A stretch of 64,000 nucleotides of DNA, taken from Stenotrophomonas sp. 24(2023) (GTDB taxonomy: Bacteria > Pseudomonadota > Gammaproteobacteria > Xanthomonadales > Xanthomonadaceae). Shown here one piece after another: positions 55,719 through 64,000 of this stretch (position 1 is the first letter of the stretch; each line of letters begins with the position of its first letter). The notes beneath the pieces are model-generated. The model was not told the DNA's origin and did no database searches. It saw nothing but the letters and a program-made list of their open reading frames with translations. The stretch spans positions 930,001 to 994,000 of the forward strand of contig NZ_CP133160.1 in NCBI RefSeq assembly GCF_030913365.1, in the 5' to 3' direction. A program made the position numbers and the translations under genes.

Positions 55719-58145
55719 ATGACTCGCCTCCGCCGTTGGCTGCGCTGGATCTTCGTTGTATTCCTGGTCCTGGCGCTGGTCGGCGCGGCCGCTCTGGGCG
55801 GCCTCTATTACGCCGTCAATTCCAAGCTTCCCGACGTCCAGACCCTCCGGGATGTGGAACTGCAGGAACCGATGTACGTCTATGCCAGCGATGGCCAGCT
55901 GATGGCCGTGTTCGGCGAGACCCGCCGTACCCCCATCACCATGAAGGACGTGCCGGAGAAGCTGAAGCAGGCCTTCCTGGCCACCGAGGACGCCCGCTTC
56001 TATGAACACGGGGGCGTGGACTACAAGGGCATCGCCCGCGCGGTGTGGCTGCTGGCCACCACCAACGACCGCCGCGTGCCCGGTGGCTCGACCATCACCC
56101 AGCAGGTGGCCCGCCAGTTCTTCCTCAGTTCCGAATACAGCTACACCCGCAAGCTGGCCGAGATCCTGCTGGCCCGCAAGATCGAGTCGGAACTGACCAA
56201 GGACGAGATCTTCGAGCTGTACCTGAACAAGAGCTTCTTCGGCAACCGTGCCTACGGCGTGGCGGCGGCGGCCGAGTTCTATTACGGCAAGAAGCTGAAC
56301 GAGCTGGACCTGGACGAGATGGCCTCGCTGGCCGGCATTCCCAAGTTCCCGTCTTCCGGCAACCCCATTTCCAACCCCGAGCGTGCGCGCCAGCGCCGTG
56401 ACAACTACGTGCTGCAGCGCATGGCCGACCTGCGCTTCATCAGCCAGGCCGAGGCCGATGCGGCCAAGGCCGTGGACATGCACGCCAGTGCCCACGAACC
56501 GCCGGTGCAGGTCGAGGCCCCGTACGTGGCCGAGATGGTGCGCCAGGAAATGATCGCCCGCTTCGGCGGCGACGTGGTCAACAAGGGCTATCACGTCACC
56601 ACCACCATCGATTCAACGCTGCAGGGTGCAGCCAACCTGGCCATCCGCGACGGCCTGCTGACCTACGACCATCGCCATGGCTGGCACGGCGTGGAAAAGC
56701 AGATCGCCCTGGGGGCCGGTGATGATGCCGCCGCCCTGGCCGAGCACCTGCGTGGCCAGTTCTCCCAGGCCGGCCTGCTGCCGGCCATCGTGGCCAGCAC
56801 CGGTGCCGATGGCAGTGCCACCGTGGTGCTGGCCAACCGCCGCGAAGTGACCCTGCCGGCCGGGGCCGCCAAGTGGACCAACAAGACCCCCGCCAAGCTG
56901 GTCCAGCGCGGCGACATCGTGCGCGTGCGGGTGGGCGAAAAGGAAGGCGAGTGGCTGCTGGACCAGATTCCGCGTGGCCAGTCCGCGCTGGTCTCGCTGG
57001 ATGCGCACAGCGGTGCGCTGAAGGCGCTGGTGGGTGGCTTCAGCTTCTCCGGCAACAAGTTCAACCGTGCCACGCAGGCACGCCGCCAGCCGGGCTCGAG
57101 CTTCAAGCCCTTCGTCTATGCGGCCGCCTTCGACAAGGGCTACAACCCGGCCTCGATCGTGCTTGATGCCCCGGTGGTGTTCCGCGACCGGCGCGGCAAG
57201 ACGTGGTCGCCGCAGAACGACGGCGGCGGCTTCCGCGGCCCGATGCGCCTGCGCGAAGCGCTGGTGCAGTCGCGCAACCTGGTCTCGGTGCGCCTGCTCG
57301 ACGGCATGGGCGTGGACTACGCCCGCAAGTACATCAGCGAATTCGGCTTTGCCGAATCGGAACTGCCGCCGAACCTGTCGATGTCGCTCGGTACCGCCTC
57401 GCTGACGCCGCTGTCGGTGGCCCGCGGCTATGCCGTGTTCGCCAACGGCGGCTCGCGCGTGGATACCTGGCTGATCGACCAGGTGACCGACCGCGATGGC
57501 AACGTGGTCTTCAAGGAAAACCCGGCACTGGCCTGCCACGATTGCGCCGGCAGCAGCGATGGCCAGCCGGTCAACCAGGTCGTGGATGGCTTCAACTTCG
57601 GCGCGCCGGCCCCCAAGCCTGCCGCGACCGCCACCACCACGCCGGCACCGGCACCGGCCGAACCGGCCACGCCGGTCAACCCCGATGCCCGCACCGCGCC
57701 ACGCGCGATCGATGCGCGCACGGCCTACCAGCTGGTATCGATGATGCGCGACGTGGTCCAGCGCGGTACCGGTGCGCAGGCCAAGGTGCTCGGCCGCGAA
57801 GACGTGGGCGGCAAGACCGGCTCCACCAACGACCACCGCGACGCCTGGTTCTCCGGGTTCGGTGGCCCGTTCGTGACCACCGTGTGGGTGGGCCGTGACG
57901 ACTTCCGCTCGCTCGGCTACCGCGAATACGGTGGCCGCGCCGCCCTGCCGATCTGGATCGACTACATGCGCGTGGCCCTGAAGGACCGCCCCATCGCCCA
58001 GAACGATCCGCCGGCCGGCATGGTGCAGACCACGCTCAACGGTGCCACCGAATGGGTGAAGGTGGAGGACATGGACCGCCTGACCGATTACGACCTGGAC
58101 CTGCATACCCCGCAGACCGACGCCGGCGCGTTCGATATCTTCTGA
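55719..58145 (+). CDS. mrcA: Penicillin-binding protein 1A (bifunctional)
   Basis: Predicted 808 residues. A short cytosolic start, one helix (10-30), then the glycosyltransferase 51 domain with catalytic Glu90 in [12 protein letters not shown] and [19 protein letters not shown]2H/OB-like insert (about 365-415, [15 protein letters not shown]) and the transpeptidase domain follow: SxxK as Ser460-Lys463 (GSSFKP), SxN (QSRN), KTG (GGKTGSTND). A Pro/Ala linker (about 630-665) separates the last domains. It polymerises and cross-links peptidoglycan. Divergent from pilMNOPQ, a conserved arrangement in gammaproteobacteria (ponA-pilMNOPQ). Confidence 0.97.
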   Translation: MTRLRRWLRWIFVVFLVLALVGAAALGGLYYAVNSKLPDVQTLRDVELQEPMYVYASDGQLMAVFGETRRTPITMKDVPEKLKQAFLATEDARFYEHGGVDYKGIARAVWLLATTNDRRVPGGSTITQQVARQFFLSSEYSYTRKLAEILLARKIESELTKDEIFELYLNKSFFGNRAYGVAAAAEFYYGKKLNELDLDEMASLAGIPKFPSSGNPISNPERARQRRDNYVLQRMADLRFISQAEADAAKAVDMHASAHEPPVQVEAPYVAEMVRQEMIARFGGDVVNKGYHVTTTIDSTLQGAANLAIRDGLLTYDHRHGWHGVEKQIALGAGDDAAALAEHLRGQFSQAGLLPAIVASTGADGSATVVLANRREVTLPAGAAKWTNKTPAKLVQRGDIVRVRVGEKEGEWLLDQIPRGQSALVSLDAHSGALKALVGGFSFSGNKFNRATQARRQPGSSFKPFVYAAAFDKGYNPASIVLDAPVVFRDRRGKTWSPQNDGGGFRGPMRLREALVQSRNLVSVRLLDGMGVDYARKYISEFGFAESELPPNLSMSLGTASLTPLSVARGYAVFANGGSRVDTWLIDQVTDRDGNVVFKENPALACHDCAGSSDGQPVNQVVDGFNFGAPAPKPAATATTTPAPAPAEPATPVNPDARTAPRAIDARTAYQLVSMMRDVVQRGTGAQAKVLGREDVGGKTGSTNDHRDAWFSGFGGPFVTTVWVGRDDFRSLGYREYGGRAALPIWIDYMRVALKDRPIAQNDPPAGMVQTTLNGATEWVKVEDMDRLTDYDLDLHTPQTDAGAFDIF

Positions 58146-58163
58146 CCGCAGCGTCCAGGCCCG

Positions 58164-58185
58164 GGCGGGTGCGGATGCACCCGCC
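58164..58185 (+). terminator. Hairpin after mrcA
   Basis: ggcgggtgc (58164-58172) pairs with gcacccgcc (58177-58185), loop ggat, 18 bp after the stop. No T-run follows. Confidence 0.5.
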
Positions 58186-58384
58186 GGGCACGGCCCGGCA
58201 CGCCCCGCGCGGCCCGGGTGGTTACCCCCGGGGGCCCCGGCAACCGCCGCCCCGCGCAGGCATCCCGCCGGACGCCCGCATTGCATCGGTGCCATGGCGC
58301 AGATGCAGCGACGTGCCGCACGTACCCACGCAGATGTCACATCAGTGCGCTACGCTGTGGCCAGGTCGCCCAAGGAGCATCCGC

Positions 58385-59029
58385 ATGCATCGCGCCCGCC
58401 AGCATGCCAGCACGCAGACCCGCGAGCGGCGTCATCGCCTCGCCCACGAAGCCGCCCGCCTGATGGCCGAAGGCGGCATCCGCGACTTCCACCAGGCCAA
58501 ACTCAAGGCCGCCAGCCGGCTCGGCATCCATGATGATGCGTCGTTGCCGCGCAACGTGGAAATTGAAGACGCGCTGCGCGAATACCAGCGGCTGTTTGCC
58601 GGGCCCGGCCACGGCAACGAACTGCAGCGCCGCCGGGAAGCGGCCCTGCGTGCCCTCCAGTTCCTCACGCCGTTCTCCCCCCGCCTGGCCGGCCCGGTGC
58701 TGGAGGGAACCGCCGACGCCAACAGTCCGGTGCAGCTGCACCTGCACAGCGACGATGCCGATGCGGTGCAGCGCTTCCTGGAAGAACACGGCATCCCGGC
58801 CGAATCGCGCACGCGCCGCCTGCGCATGGACCGGGAGCGGGCGCTGGACGTACCGGTGTGGCTGTTCAGCGCCGAAGAGCTGACCTTCGACCTGGCCGTG
58901 CTGCCCTATGACGCCCTGCGCCAGGCACCGCTGTCGCAGGTGGATGAGAAGCCGATGCGCCGCGCCTCGGCCACGCAGCTGCAGCAGCTGCTGGCCGAGC
59001 AGGAAATCGACGGTTATCTGGCGGGCTGA
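58385..59029 (+). CDS. Conserved hypothetical protein
   Basis: Predicted 214 residues with aaggag just upstream. No signal peptide or helix of membrane type. The first 60 residues are highly basic and helical (MHRARQHASTQTRERRHRLAHEAARLMAEGGIRDFHQAKLKAASRLG), followed by a segment VQLHLHSDDADAVQRFLEEHGIPAESRTRRLRMDRERALDVPVWLFSAEELTFDLAVLPYD. This second half might be a nucleotidyltransferase-like alpha/beta fold, but I see no certain catalytic motif. No function is proposed. It ends 27 bp from the convergent TIR-like gene. Confidence 0.8.
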   Translation: MHRARQHASTQTRERRHRLAHEAARLMAEGGIRDFHQAKLKAASRLGIHDDASLPRNVEIEDALREYQRLFAGPGHGNELQRRREAALRALQFLTPFSPRLAGPVLEGTADANSPVQLHLHSDDADAVQRFLEEHGIPAESRTRRLRMDRERALDVPVWLFSAEELTFDLAVLPYDALRQAPLSQVDEKPMRRASATQLQQLLAEQEIDGYLAG

Positions 59030-59056
59030 CGCGCGGGCCGGGTGCGCGCGGCGGGC

Positions 59057-59902
59057 CTAGCGCGGCCGCCCGGTGCCGTCGGCATCGCGCCCGGTCCAGC
59101 CCAGCAGCTGGCGCTCGAACGGGCTCAGTTCCAGTTCGCGGTACAGCCCGTCCAGCACGGTCTGTCCCCGCCGCGGCGTTCCCTGCGGCAGCAGGTCCGC
59201 TTCGGCCAGCACCGAACGCACCTTGGTCCAGGCCAGCAGGTGGCGGTTGCCGGGGTTGTTGAAGCGCACGGTCGGCACATGGGTATGGCACACATCGGCA
59301 TGGCTGCGCCCGGCCACCACCCAATGGCGTACGCGTGCACGCCGGGCCACGTAGCGGCCGAAGTGGCGGGCGGAAAAGCCCCATGGCATCGACAGCGCAT
59401 CCTGGGGCTGGGCCGGATCATCGCCCAGCTGCTCGGTGCTGTCGGTGAACAGCAGCAGTTCGCAGTCATCGATCATGCGCTGCACCACCGCCGCCAGCAC
59501 CATGTACATGCCCGTGCTGCCGCGCCAGGCACGCTCACGGCGCAAGGCATCGGCCATGTCCGAGCTGGGGCACGCCAGTGCGGCCTCCGGTGCCAGCGCG
59601 TGCAGGTTGCCCCAGATGCACGAATCCACGAACACCTTCAGGCCGAAACGTTCCAGTGCGATGGCCAGGGACAGCGCAGGATCGCTGGTGCACAGCGCAT
59701 GGGACAGGAAGACATCCGGCGGCCCGGCAGGAAACAGCAGCGCGCCGATGGCCGCTTCGTCCGGTTCTGTCCGTTCCGACAGCAACCGTGCACGGGCGCC
59801 GTGCATCGCGCGTGACAGGGCCGCACGGTAGGCGACGATCTGGCGCGGGGTCACGCCCGGCATCACATGCGTCTTCCCAATCAGGGTCACATCGAGAATC
59901 AT
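59057..59902 (-). CDS. TIR-like domain protein
   Basis: Predicted 281 residues. The region about 62-200 reads as a bacterial TIR fold: box-1-like PPDVFLSHA (62-69), a helix, then GLKVFVDSCIWGN (87-99), a long loop, the helix RMIDDCELLLFTDSTEQLG (142-160) and SMPWGFSARHFGR. TIR domains bind or cleave NAD. In NADase TIRs a Glu follows the third strand; Glu106 (APEAAL) is the only near candidate here, so activity is open. The N-terminal 60 residues and the C-terminal 80 are unassigned. The gene follows, by 32 bp, a gene for a single-pass membrane protein, so both are likely one unit. Alternative: an unrelated Rossmann-like fold. Confidence 0.6.
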   Translation of the reverse strand: MILDVTLIGKTHVMPGVTPRQIVAYRAALSRAMHGARARLLSERTEPDEAAIGALLFPAGPPDVFLSHALCTSDPALSLAIALERFGLKVFVDSCIWGNLHALAPEAALACPSSDMADALRRERAWRGSTGMYMVLAAVVQRMIDDCELLLFTDSTEQLGDDPAQPQDALSMPWGFSARHFGRYVARRARVRHWVVAGRSHADVCHTHVPTVRFNNPGNRHLLAWTKVRSVLAEADLLPQGTPRRGQTVLDGLYRELELSPFERQLLGWTGRDADGTGRPR

Positions 59903-59934
59903 CTTCGGCCTCCATCGGCAAATGCAGCGCTGGC

Positions 59935-60639
59935 TCAGGAACGCCGCCCCAGCAGGACCTGGGTGGCGGCAATGACAGGATCACGCCGGGGATAGCTCAG
60001 TACGATGCCCGCATGCACCTGCTGCAGGTCGCGCAGCACCTCCGCATGGAAGTGCGCATCCTGGAAACTGTCGGCCCAGCCACTGGCCAGGCGGCCGCGC
60101 TGGCCATCCAGCGACACCGCCGCCTCCACGGGCAGCTCCAGCACCTCCTGCAACGCCGCGTGGGTCTGCATGCAGATCCGCCGCGCATTGCGCAGCAGGG
60201 CGATGCGCCCCCTCACCTCGGCACAGCTGTGGGGCCGGCAATCGCCCGCGGCGCGGATATGGTCGGCGATATCGGCGTACAGCCGCGCCTCCAGCGCAAG
60301 CACCGCCGGTTCGGCCAGCACCTGGCGCACCCTGACCGTACGTTCGGCGCTGGCACGGATCTGCGCCGTGGTCTGGTAGGGGCGTCCTGCCGGCAGCGAT
60401 GCAGCGCGCACCGCGACCGCGCGCTGCACGATGGTCTCGGCAACCATCCGCACCTGCAGGTCGGCGGCCTCCGGCCGGATGCGGGGTACCGGTGCATGCA
60501 CCGCCGCCCACAGCACATAGGCCGCCAGCGCAAGCGTGGTCAGCACGAAGGCACCGAACCAGTTGAAGTGGTCGAACCAATACCAGAATTTCTCCCGCCG
60601 CGTATGCGGCCTGCCGAATACGCTGTAGTCGTCCATCAT
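59935..60639 (-). CDS. Single-pass membrane protein, function unknown
   Basis: Predicted 234 residues. A basic cytosolic N-terminus (MMDDYSVFGRPHTRREKFWYWFDHFNWFG) leads into one helix (about 29-47, AFVLTTLALAAYVLWAAVH), followed by a mostly helical C-terminal domain of 185 residues with three Cys (CRPHSC and ICMQ), probably outside the cytosol. No known domain recognised. The ATG pair at 60637/60639 is preceded by ggggaa. It lies between a terminator-closed adhesin gene and the TIR-like gene and is probably cotranscribed with the latter. Confidence 0.75.
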   Translation of the reverse strand: MMDDYSVFGRPHTRREKFWYWFDHFNWFGAFVLTTLALAAYVLWAAVHAPVPRIRPEAADLQVRMVAETIVQRAVAVRAASLPAGRPYQTTAQIRASAERTVRVRQVLAEPAVLALEARLYADIADHIRAAGDCRPHSCAEVRGRIALLRNARRICMQTHAALQEVLELPVEAAVSLDGQRGRLASGWADSFQDAHFHAEVLRDLQQVHAGIVLSYPRRDPVIAATQVLLGRRS

Positions 60640-60649
60640 GATTCCCCTG

Positions 60650-60692
60650 GAAAGAAAGGCCACGGCCAGCTGCAACGGCGCTGGCCGTGGCC
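60650..60692 (-). terminator. Terminator of the adhesin gene
   Basis: ggccacggccag (60658-60669) pairs with ctggccgtggcc (60681-60692), a 12-bp perfect stem with an 11-nt loop. On the minus strand it is followed by TTTCTTTCC. It separates the adhesin gene from the membrane-protein gene. Confidence 0.85.
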
Positions 60693-60698
60693 ACAGCA

Positions 60699-63600
60699 TC
60701 ACCAGCCGATGCCCACGCCCACCCCCACGCTGCGTTCACCGCTGTTGGTGAACGCACCGTTGAGGCTGAAGGTGGCCGAGCCGGTCTGCGTCAGCACGCG
60801 CTGGTAGCCCACCGCCATGGCCGACTCGCCATCGCTGTAGCCCACGCCCGCCCCCAGGCGGTTGTAGGTGGCCAGGCCCGCGGTATTCATCGCCATCGCA
60901 CTCTGCGCGCTGCTCATCGCCGCCATGCGGTTGAAACGTTTGTCCATCTTGTCCAGGCGGGCATCGACAGCACGGGATACGCCATCGGTGTAGTCATTGG
61001 CACGGGCCAGCAGGCGCTCCAGTTCGGCGGTATCGACCTGCGGCCGGGGTGCATCGGCAGCGTCGGCACGGGCCACGGGCGGGGCGGCCGGTACAGGCAC
61101 CTCGCCTGCCGCGGCCTGGCCGGGCGTGCCCTGCCCTTCGACCGGCGCCACGGTGCCACTGCCCGCCGGTGGTGCAACGGCCGCCACGGCGGTACGCGCC
61201 ACCGGCACCGCCTGTGCCTGCTGTTCCAGCCCATCGATGCGCCCGTTGAGCTGCTGCTGTACCGCATGCAGCTGGCCACCATTGACCGCATCACGGCTGC
61301 CCGCAGCGATGACACCATTGGCGACGTTGGACACCACCCGGCCCTGCGCACCGGCCAGGCGCAGCGGGCTGGCCCCATCCGCACGCGGGGACAGGCTTTC
61401 CTGGAAGACCGCGCGCAGGCTGTCCTCCAGGCGGTCGACACGGGCACTGCCGGCTACCACGGCGCCGTCCAGTGAGCGCAGTGCATCGCCGACCGTGGTG
61501 TGGAGCCCGCCCTGGATGGCATAGCGTGGCGCGATGATGTTCCCTGCCGCATCCACTGCAGCACCGCCACCCAGGCCTGCCAGGCTGCCACCAAGCTGGG
61601 CAACGGTCACCGCATCATCGGCGGCCCGGCCATTGCCCACGTTGATGATCCTGCGCTTGAGCCTGCCATTGCCGATGGAGACGGTATCTGCCTGGTCGGT
61701 ATACGAGCTGTAGCCGAGCGCGACGCCATTGGTGGCGCCCGGCCGGATTTCCGCACGCCCGCCCAGCGCCATGCCGCCCGGCACATGGACGATCGAACTG
61801 GCCCCCAGCGCAAAGCCTTCGGCCGCACTTTCGATCACGTGCGCAGCGCGCCCCAGGGCTACCGAGTTGAAGGCCATCGCCCGCGAGAAGCTGCCCACCG
61901 CGGTCCCGCCTTCCATGTCACTGCCGGGGGTGGCCGTGGCCGACTCGCCGATGGCGATCCCGGCCCAGCCGGCGCGGGCATCGAGGCTTTCCTCGTCAAC
62001 GCCGATCTTGAAGAACCGGGTGAAGCCCTCCAGCGCCCCCACCCGTTCATTGGTTGCAAACAACTGCCCACCGGTCACGGCATGCGTGCTGGCGGCGGAA
62101 CTGATGTCGCCCGCTGCCACCCCGCGCAGCTGGCCGCCGCCCACCTCCACGCCGCCGTCGGCAGCGAACCTCAGCACGCCATCCAGATCCGGTTCGAAAT
62201 CGTCGAAGGCCGCACGCAGCGCCTCCAGGCCCGTCCGGTTGTGCAGCACGCGCTGGTCCAGCCCGGCCAGCTGCTGCCCGTGTGCATCAAGCACCTGCCG
62301 GTGGGCGTCCACCACCTGGCCGGTGGCATGCAGCTGGCGCCCGGTCACCGCATCGGTGCTGGTACTGCTGAGCGTGCCATCGGCCAGGTTGACGATCCTG
62401 CGCTTAACCGTGCTGCTGCCCACCGACACCTGGTTGGCCGCGCTGGTCTGCGCACCACTGCCCAGCGCGATGCTGCCGGCATGGCTGGCAATGGAGCGGT
62501 CACCCACCGCGACCGCACTGTCTGCGGTTGCCTTGGCCAGGTTGCCCAGCGCGCTGGCATAGGTCCCACTGGCCGCCGCTTCCCGACCGACCGCCGTGGC
62601 CTGGTTGGCCCCGGCCGCGGCCTTGTAACCCACGGCCGTGGCATGGGTGAATCCGGCCGCTGCATCGTTGCCGAGCGCCACCGCACGGTCGCCCGTGGCC
62701 AGCGCGCGCAGGCCGGTGGCCACGCCCCCATTGCCGCTGCGGGTACCGGCGCCCAGCGCAACACTGCCCGTGGCACTGCTCTTGTTGCCGTTGGCATCCA
62801 CCGCTGCACGAGCATCGGCACCCAGCGCCACGCTGTGGGTGTTGTAGGCACGGGCGGCCGAGCCGATGGCAGCACTTGCCACCGTGCCACTGCCTTCGGC
62901 CGTGGCCGATTGGCCCAAGGCCACCGCTGCGGCATTCAGGCGGCTGTTGACCGCATCGGCGATGCTGCGTGCAGCGGCAACGTTCTGGTTGGTGGCATGC
63001 AGCTGCTGGCCGGCCACCGCTTCGGTGCTGCTGTTGTTCAAGGCGCCATTGCGGACGCCGTTGAGCGTACGCGCTGCCCCGCTCCTGTTGCTGATGGTCA
63101 GCGTGGTGCCGGTATTGTCACTGCCCACACGGATGGCGCTGGACGTGCTTGTCTGGGTGACCAGCCGTGCACTCTGCAGTGCCTGGTCGGCGATGCTGCG
63201 CGCCGTGTTGGCGGTGCTGGTGGCCGTGGCCACCGACTGGTTGGTGGCATGCAGCTGCTTGCCGGTCACCGCATCGCTGCTGGTGGTGCTCAGCGTTGCG
63301 TCGGCCACGTTGACGATCCGGCGCTTGCGGGAACTGCTGCCCACGGAAACCTGGTTGGCACCGTTGGTCACCGAGTTCGCGCCGATCGCGATGGACTCCA
63401 CGTGCTGCGCGCGTGACCCGCTGCCGATGGCAATGGTGTTCATGCCATTGGCATAGGCATCGTGCCCCAGCGCCGTCGCGCCGACACCATTGGTTGCTGC
63501 ACGCGTGCCCACGGCCGTGCCCTGCGACCCGTTCATGTTGATGCCATAGCCGACGGCAACATGATCATCCCCGCGCGTATGGCTTTCAGTGCCGTAGACG

Positions 63601-64000
63601 TTGCTGCGGTATCCGTTGATGCTGGAACGGGAGCCCAGGATCATGCTCTTGTTACCGGATACCGTGGAGTTCTGGTAGGTCGTATCCACCGTCAGCGCGT
63701 TCTGGTGGTGGAGGCTGGAGATCGTGGCAACAGGCGCGGCTGCCGGCAGGGCCAGCGCATGGAGCACCTGCAGCGGGTACAGCGGCCAGGTCGCCACCTC
63801 CTCATCGTCCCAGCGCTCATCGCTGGCATCGGCCGAGGCCACCGCCGGCAGGGCCAGTGCGATCGCCAGCATGAGGCCGGTAGCCGCCGGCCGCCCGGCC
63901 TTGCGCCCGGTGACAGGGCCACAGCGGTCACGGCCGAATTCACTGGCCACGATCCAGCAGCCACGTGCGCGGGACCAGAGTCGTCGGTAGATCTTGTTCA
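60699..64000 (-). CDS. Trimeric autotransporter adhesin (YadA-like), start one base outside the window
   Basis: On the minus strand the window opens with TGAACAAGATCTACCG, so the ATG is cut: its A would be at 64001. The predicted protein would be 1100 residues starting NKIYRRLWSRARGCWIVASEF, an extended signal-peptide region (ESPR) typical of large autotransporters. YadA-like head repeats (AIGxxA, AVGxxA) fill about 150-215, 355-525 and 680-775. Necks with the pattern VSVGSSSRKRRIVNVADATL-DAVTGKQLHATNQ occur at about 217, 524 and 774, with shorter versions near 314 and 627. A Pro/Ala linker (about 950-1000) precedes the coiled coil and the four-strand YadA anchor ending GVGVGIGW. It is expected to trimerise and adhere to host or surfaces. 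Confidence 0.93.
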   Translation of the reverse strand, partial: NKIYRRLWSRARGCWIVASEFGRDRCGPVTGRKAGRPAATGLMLAIALALPAVASADASDERWDDEEVATWPLYPLQVLHALALPAAAPVATISSLHHQNALTVDTTYQNSTVSGNKSMILGSRSSINGYRSNVYGTESHTRGDDHVAVGYGINMNGSQGTAVGTRAATNGVGATALGHDAYANGMNTIAIGSGSRAQHVESIAIGANSVTNGANQVSVGSSSRKRRIVNVADATLSTTSSDAVTGKQLHATNQSVATATSTANTARSIADQALQSARLVTQTSTSSAIRVGSDNTGTTLTISNRSGAARTLNGVRNGALNNSSTEAVAGQQLHATNQNVAAARSIADAVNSRLNAAAVALGQSATAEGSGTVASAAIGSAARAYNTHSVALGADARAAVDANGNKSSATGSVALGAGTRSGNGGVATGLRALATGDRAVALGNDAAAGFTHATAVGYKAAAGANQATAVGREAAASGTYASALGNLAKATADSAVAVGDRSIASHAGSIALGSGAQTSAANQVSVGSSTVKRRIVNLADGTLSSTSTDAVTGRQLHATGQVVDAHRQVLDAHGQQLAGLDQRVLHNRTGLEALRAAFDDFEPDLDGVLRFAADGGVEVGGGQLRGVAAGDISSAASTHAVTGGQLFATNERVGALEGFTRFFKIGVDEESLDARAGWAGIAIGESATATPGSDMEGGTAVGSFSRAMAFNSVALGRAAHVIESAAEGFALGASSIVHVPGGMALGGRAEIRPGATNGVALGYSSYTDQADTVSIGNGRLKRRIINVGNGRAADDAVTVAQLGGSLAGLGGGAAVDAAGNIIAPRYAIQGGLHTTVGDALRSLDGAVVAGSARVDRLEDSLRAVFQESLSPRADGASPLRLAGAQGRVVSNVANGVIAAGSRDAVNGGQLHAVQQQLNGRIDGLEQQAQAVPVARTAVAAVAPPAGSGTVAPVEGQGTPGQAAAGEVPVPAAPPVARADAADAPRPQVDTAELERLLARANDYTDGVSRAVDARLDKMDKRFNRMAAMSSAQSAMAMNTAGLATYNRLGAGVGYSDGESAMAVGYQRVLTQTGSATFSLNGAFTNSGERSVGVGVGIGW

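Noticed and set aside
63900..63950. Start of the adhesin at the GTG at 63950
   Set aside because: The frame continues to the window end with an ESPR motif; the real start is at 64001.

Overview
The window is high-GC, densely coded chromosomal DNA with no rRNA, tRNA, insertion sequence, prophage or CRISPR array that I can see. Gene content (pilMNOPQ divergent from a class A PBP, the MoxR/Bat operon, class I fructose-bisphosphate aldolase next to pyk, an RND pump pair, a copper-type TonB receptor) and 90-bp inverted pairs of GTAG-type REP elements (the SMAG family of Stenotrophomonas maltophilia) point to Stenotrophomonas, family Xanthomonadaceae. The genus call is an inference from these traits.

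Layout. 1-4.2 kb: end of a fumarylacetoacetate-hydrolase-family gene, mscL, an orphan sensor kinase and a secreted M28 peptidase. 4.2-9.4 kb (minus): two sodium/amino-acid (AGCS) symporters, one behind a putative outer-membrane barrel, the other abutting a TrmH-family methyltransferase. 9.5-14.3 kb: RND efflux adaptor, pump and GNAT acetyltransferase in one overlapping operon. 14.6-17.2 kb: copper-type TonB receptor and a Met/His-rich DUF2946 protein. 17.4-22.3 kb: CysB-like regulator divergent from cysK, a macrodomain protein, and a divergent SDR/HTH pair. 22.4-41.7 kb: central carbon genes on the minus strand (fba, pyk, HAD, pgk, gap, tkt), broken up by a DUF2339/DUF3999 membrane pair, a plus-strand ompW/S1-P1 nuclease/persulfide-dioxygenase-like group, a BlaI/M56/TonB_C-lipoprotein regulatory operon and an acetyl-CoA hydrolase-family gene. 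41.9-50.2 kb: dicarboxylate symporter and a six-gene MoxR-DUF58-DUF4381-BatA-BatB/C-BatD operon. 50.3-58.1 kb: pilMNOPQ and the divergent PBP1a gene. 58.4-64 kb: a conserved hypothetical, a TIR-like protein with a single-pass membrane partner, and a trimeric autotransporter adhesin whose start codon is cut by the window edge by one base.

Most operons are tightly packed with 4-bp ATGA or TGATG overlaps, and most convergent gene pairs are separated by a strong GC-rich hairpin. The stretches most worth a second look are the TIR-like/membrane-protein pair beside the adhesin (59.06-60.64 kb), the BlaI/M56/TonB_C operon with its perfect 22-bp palindrome (35.4-37.6 kb), and the 135-bp-periodic array of REP dimers whose last GTAG supplies the stop codon of the DUF3999 gene (27.2-27.5 kb).
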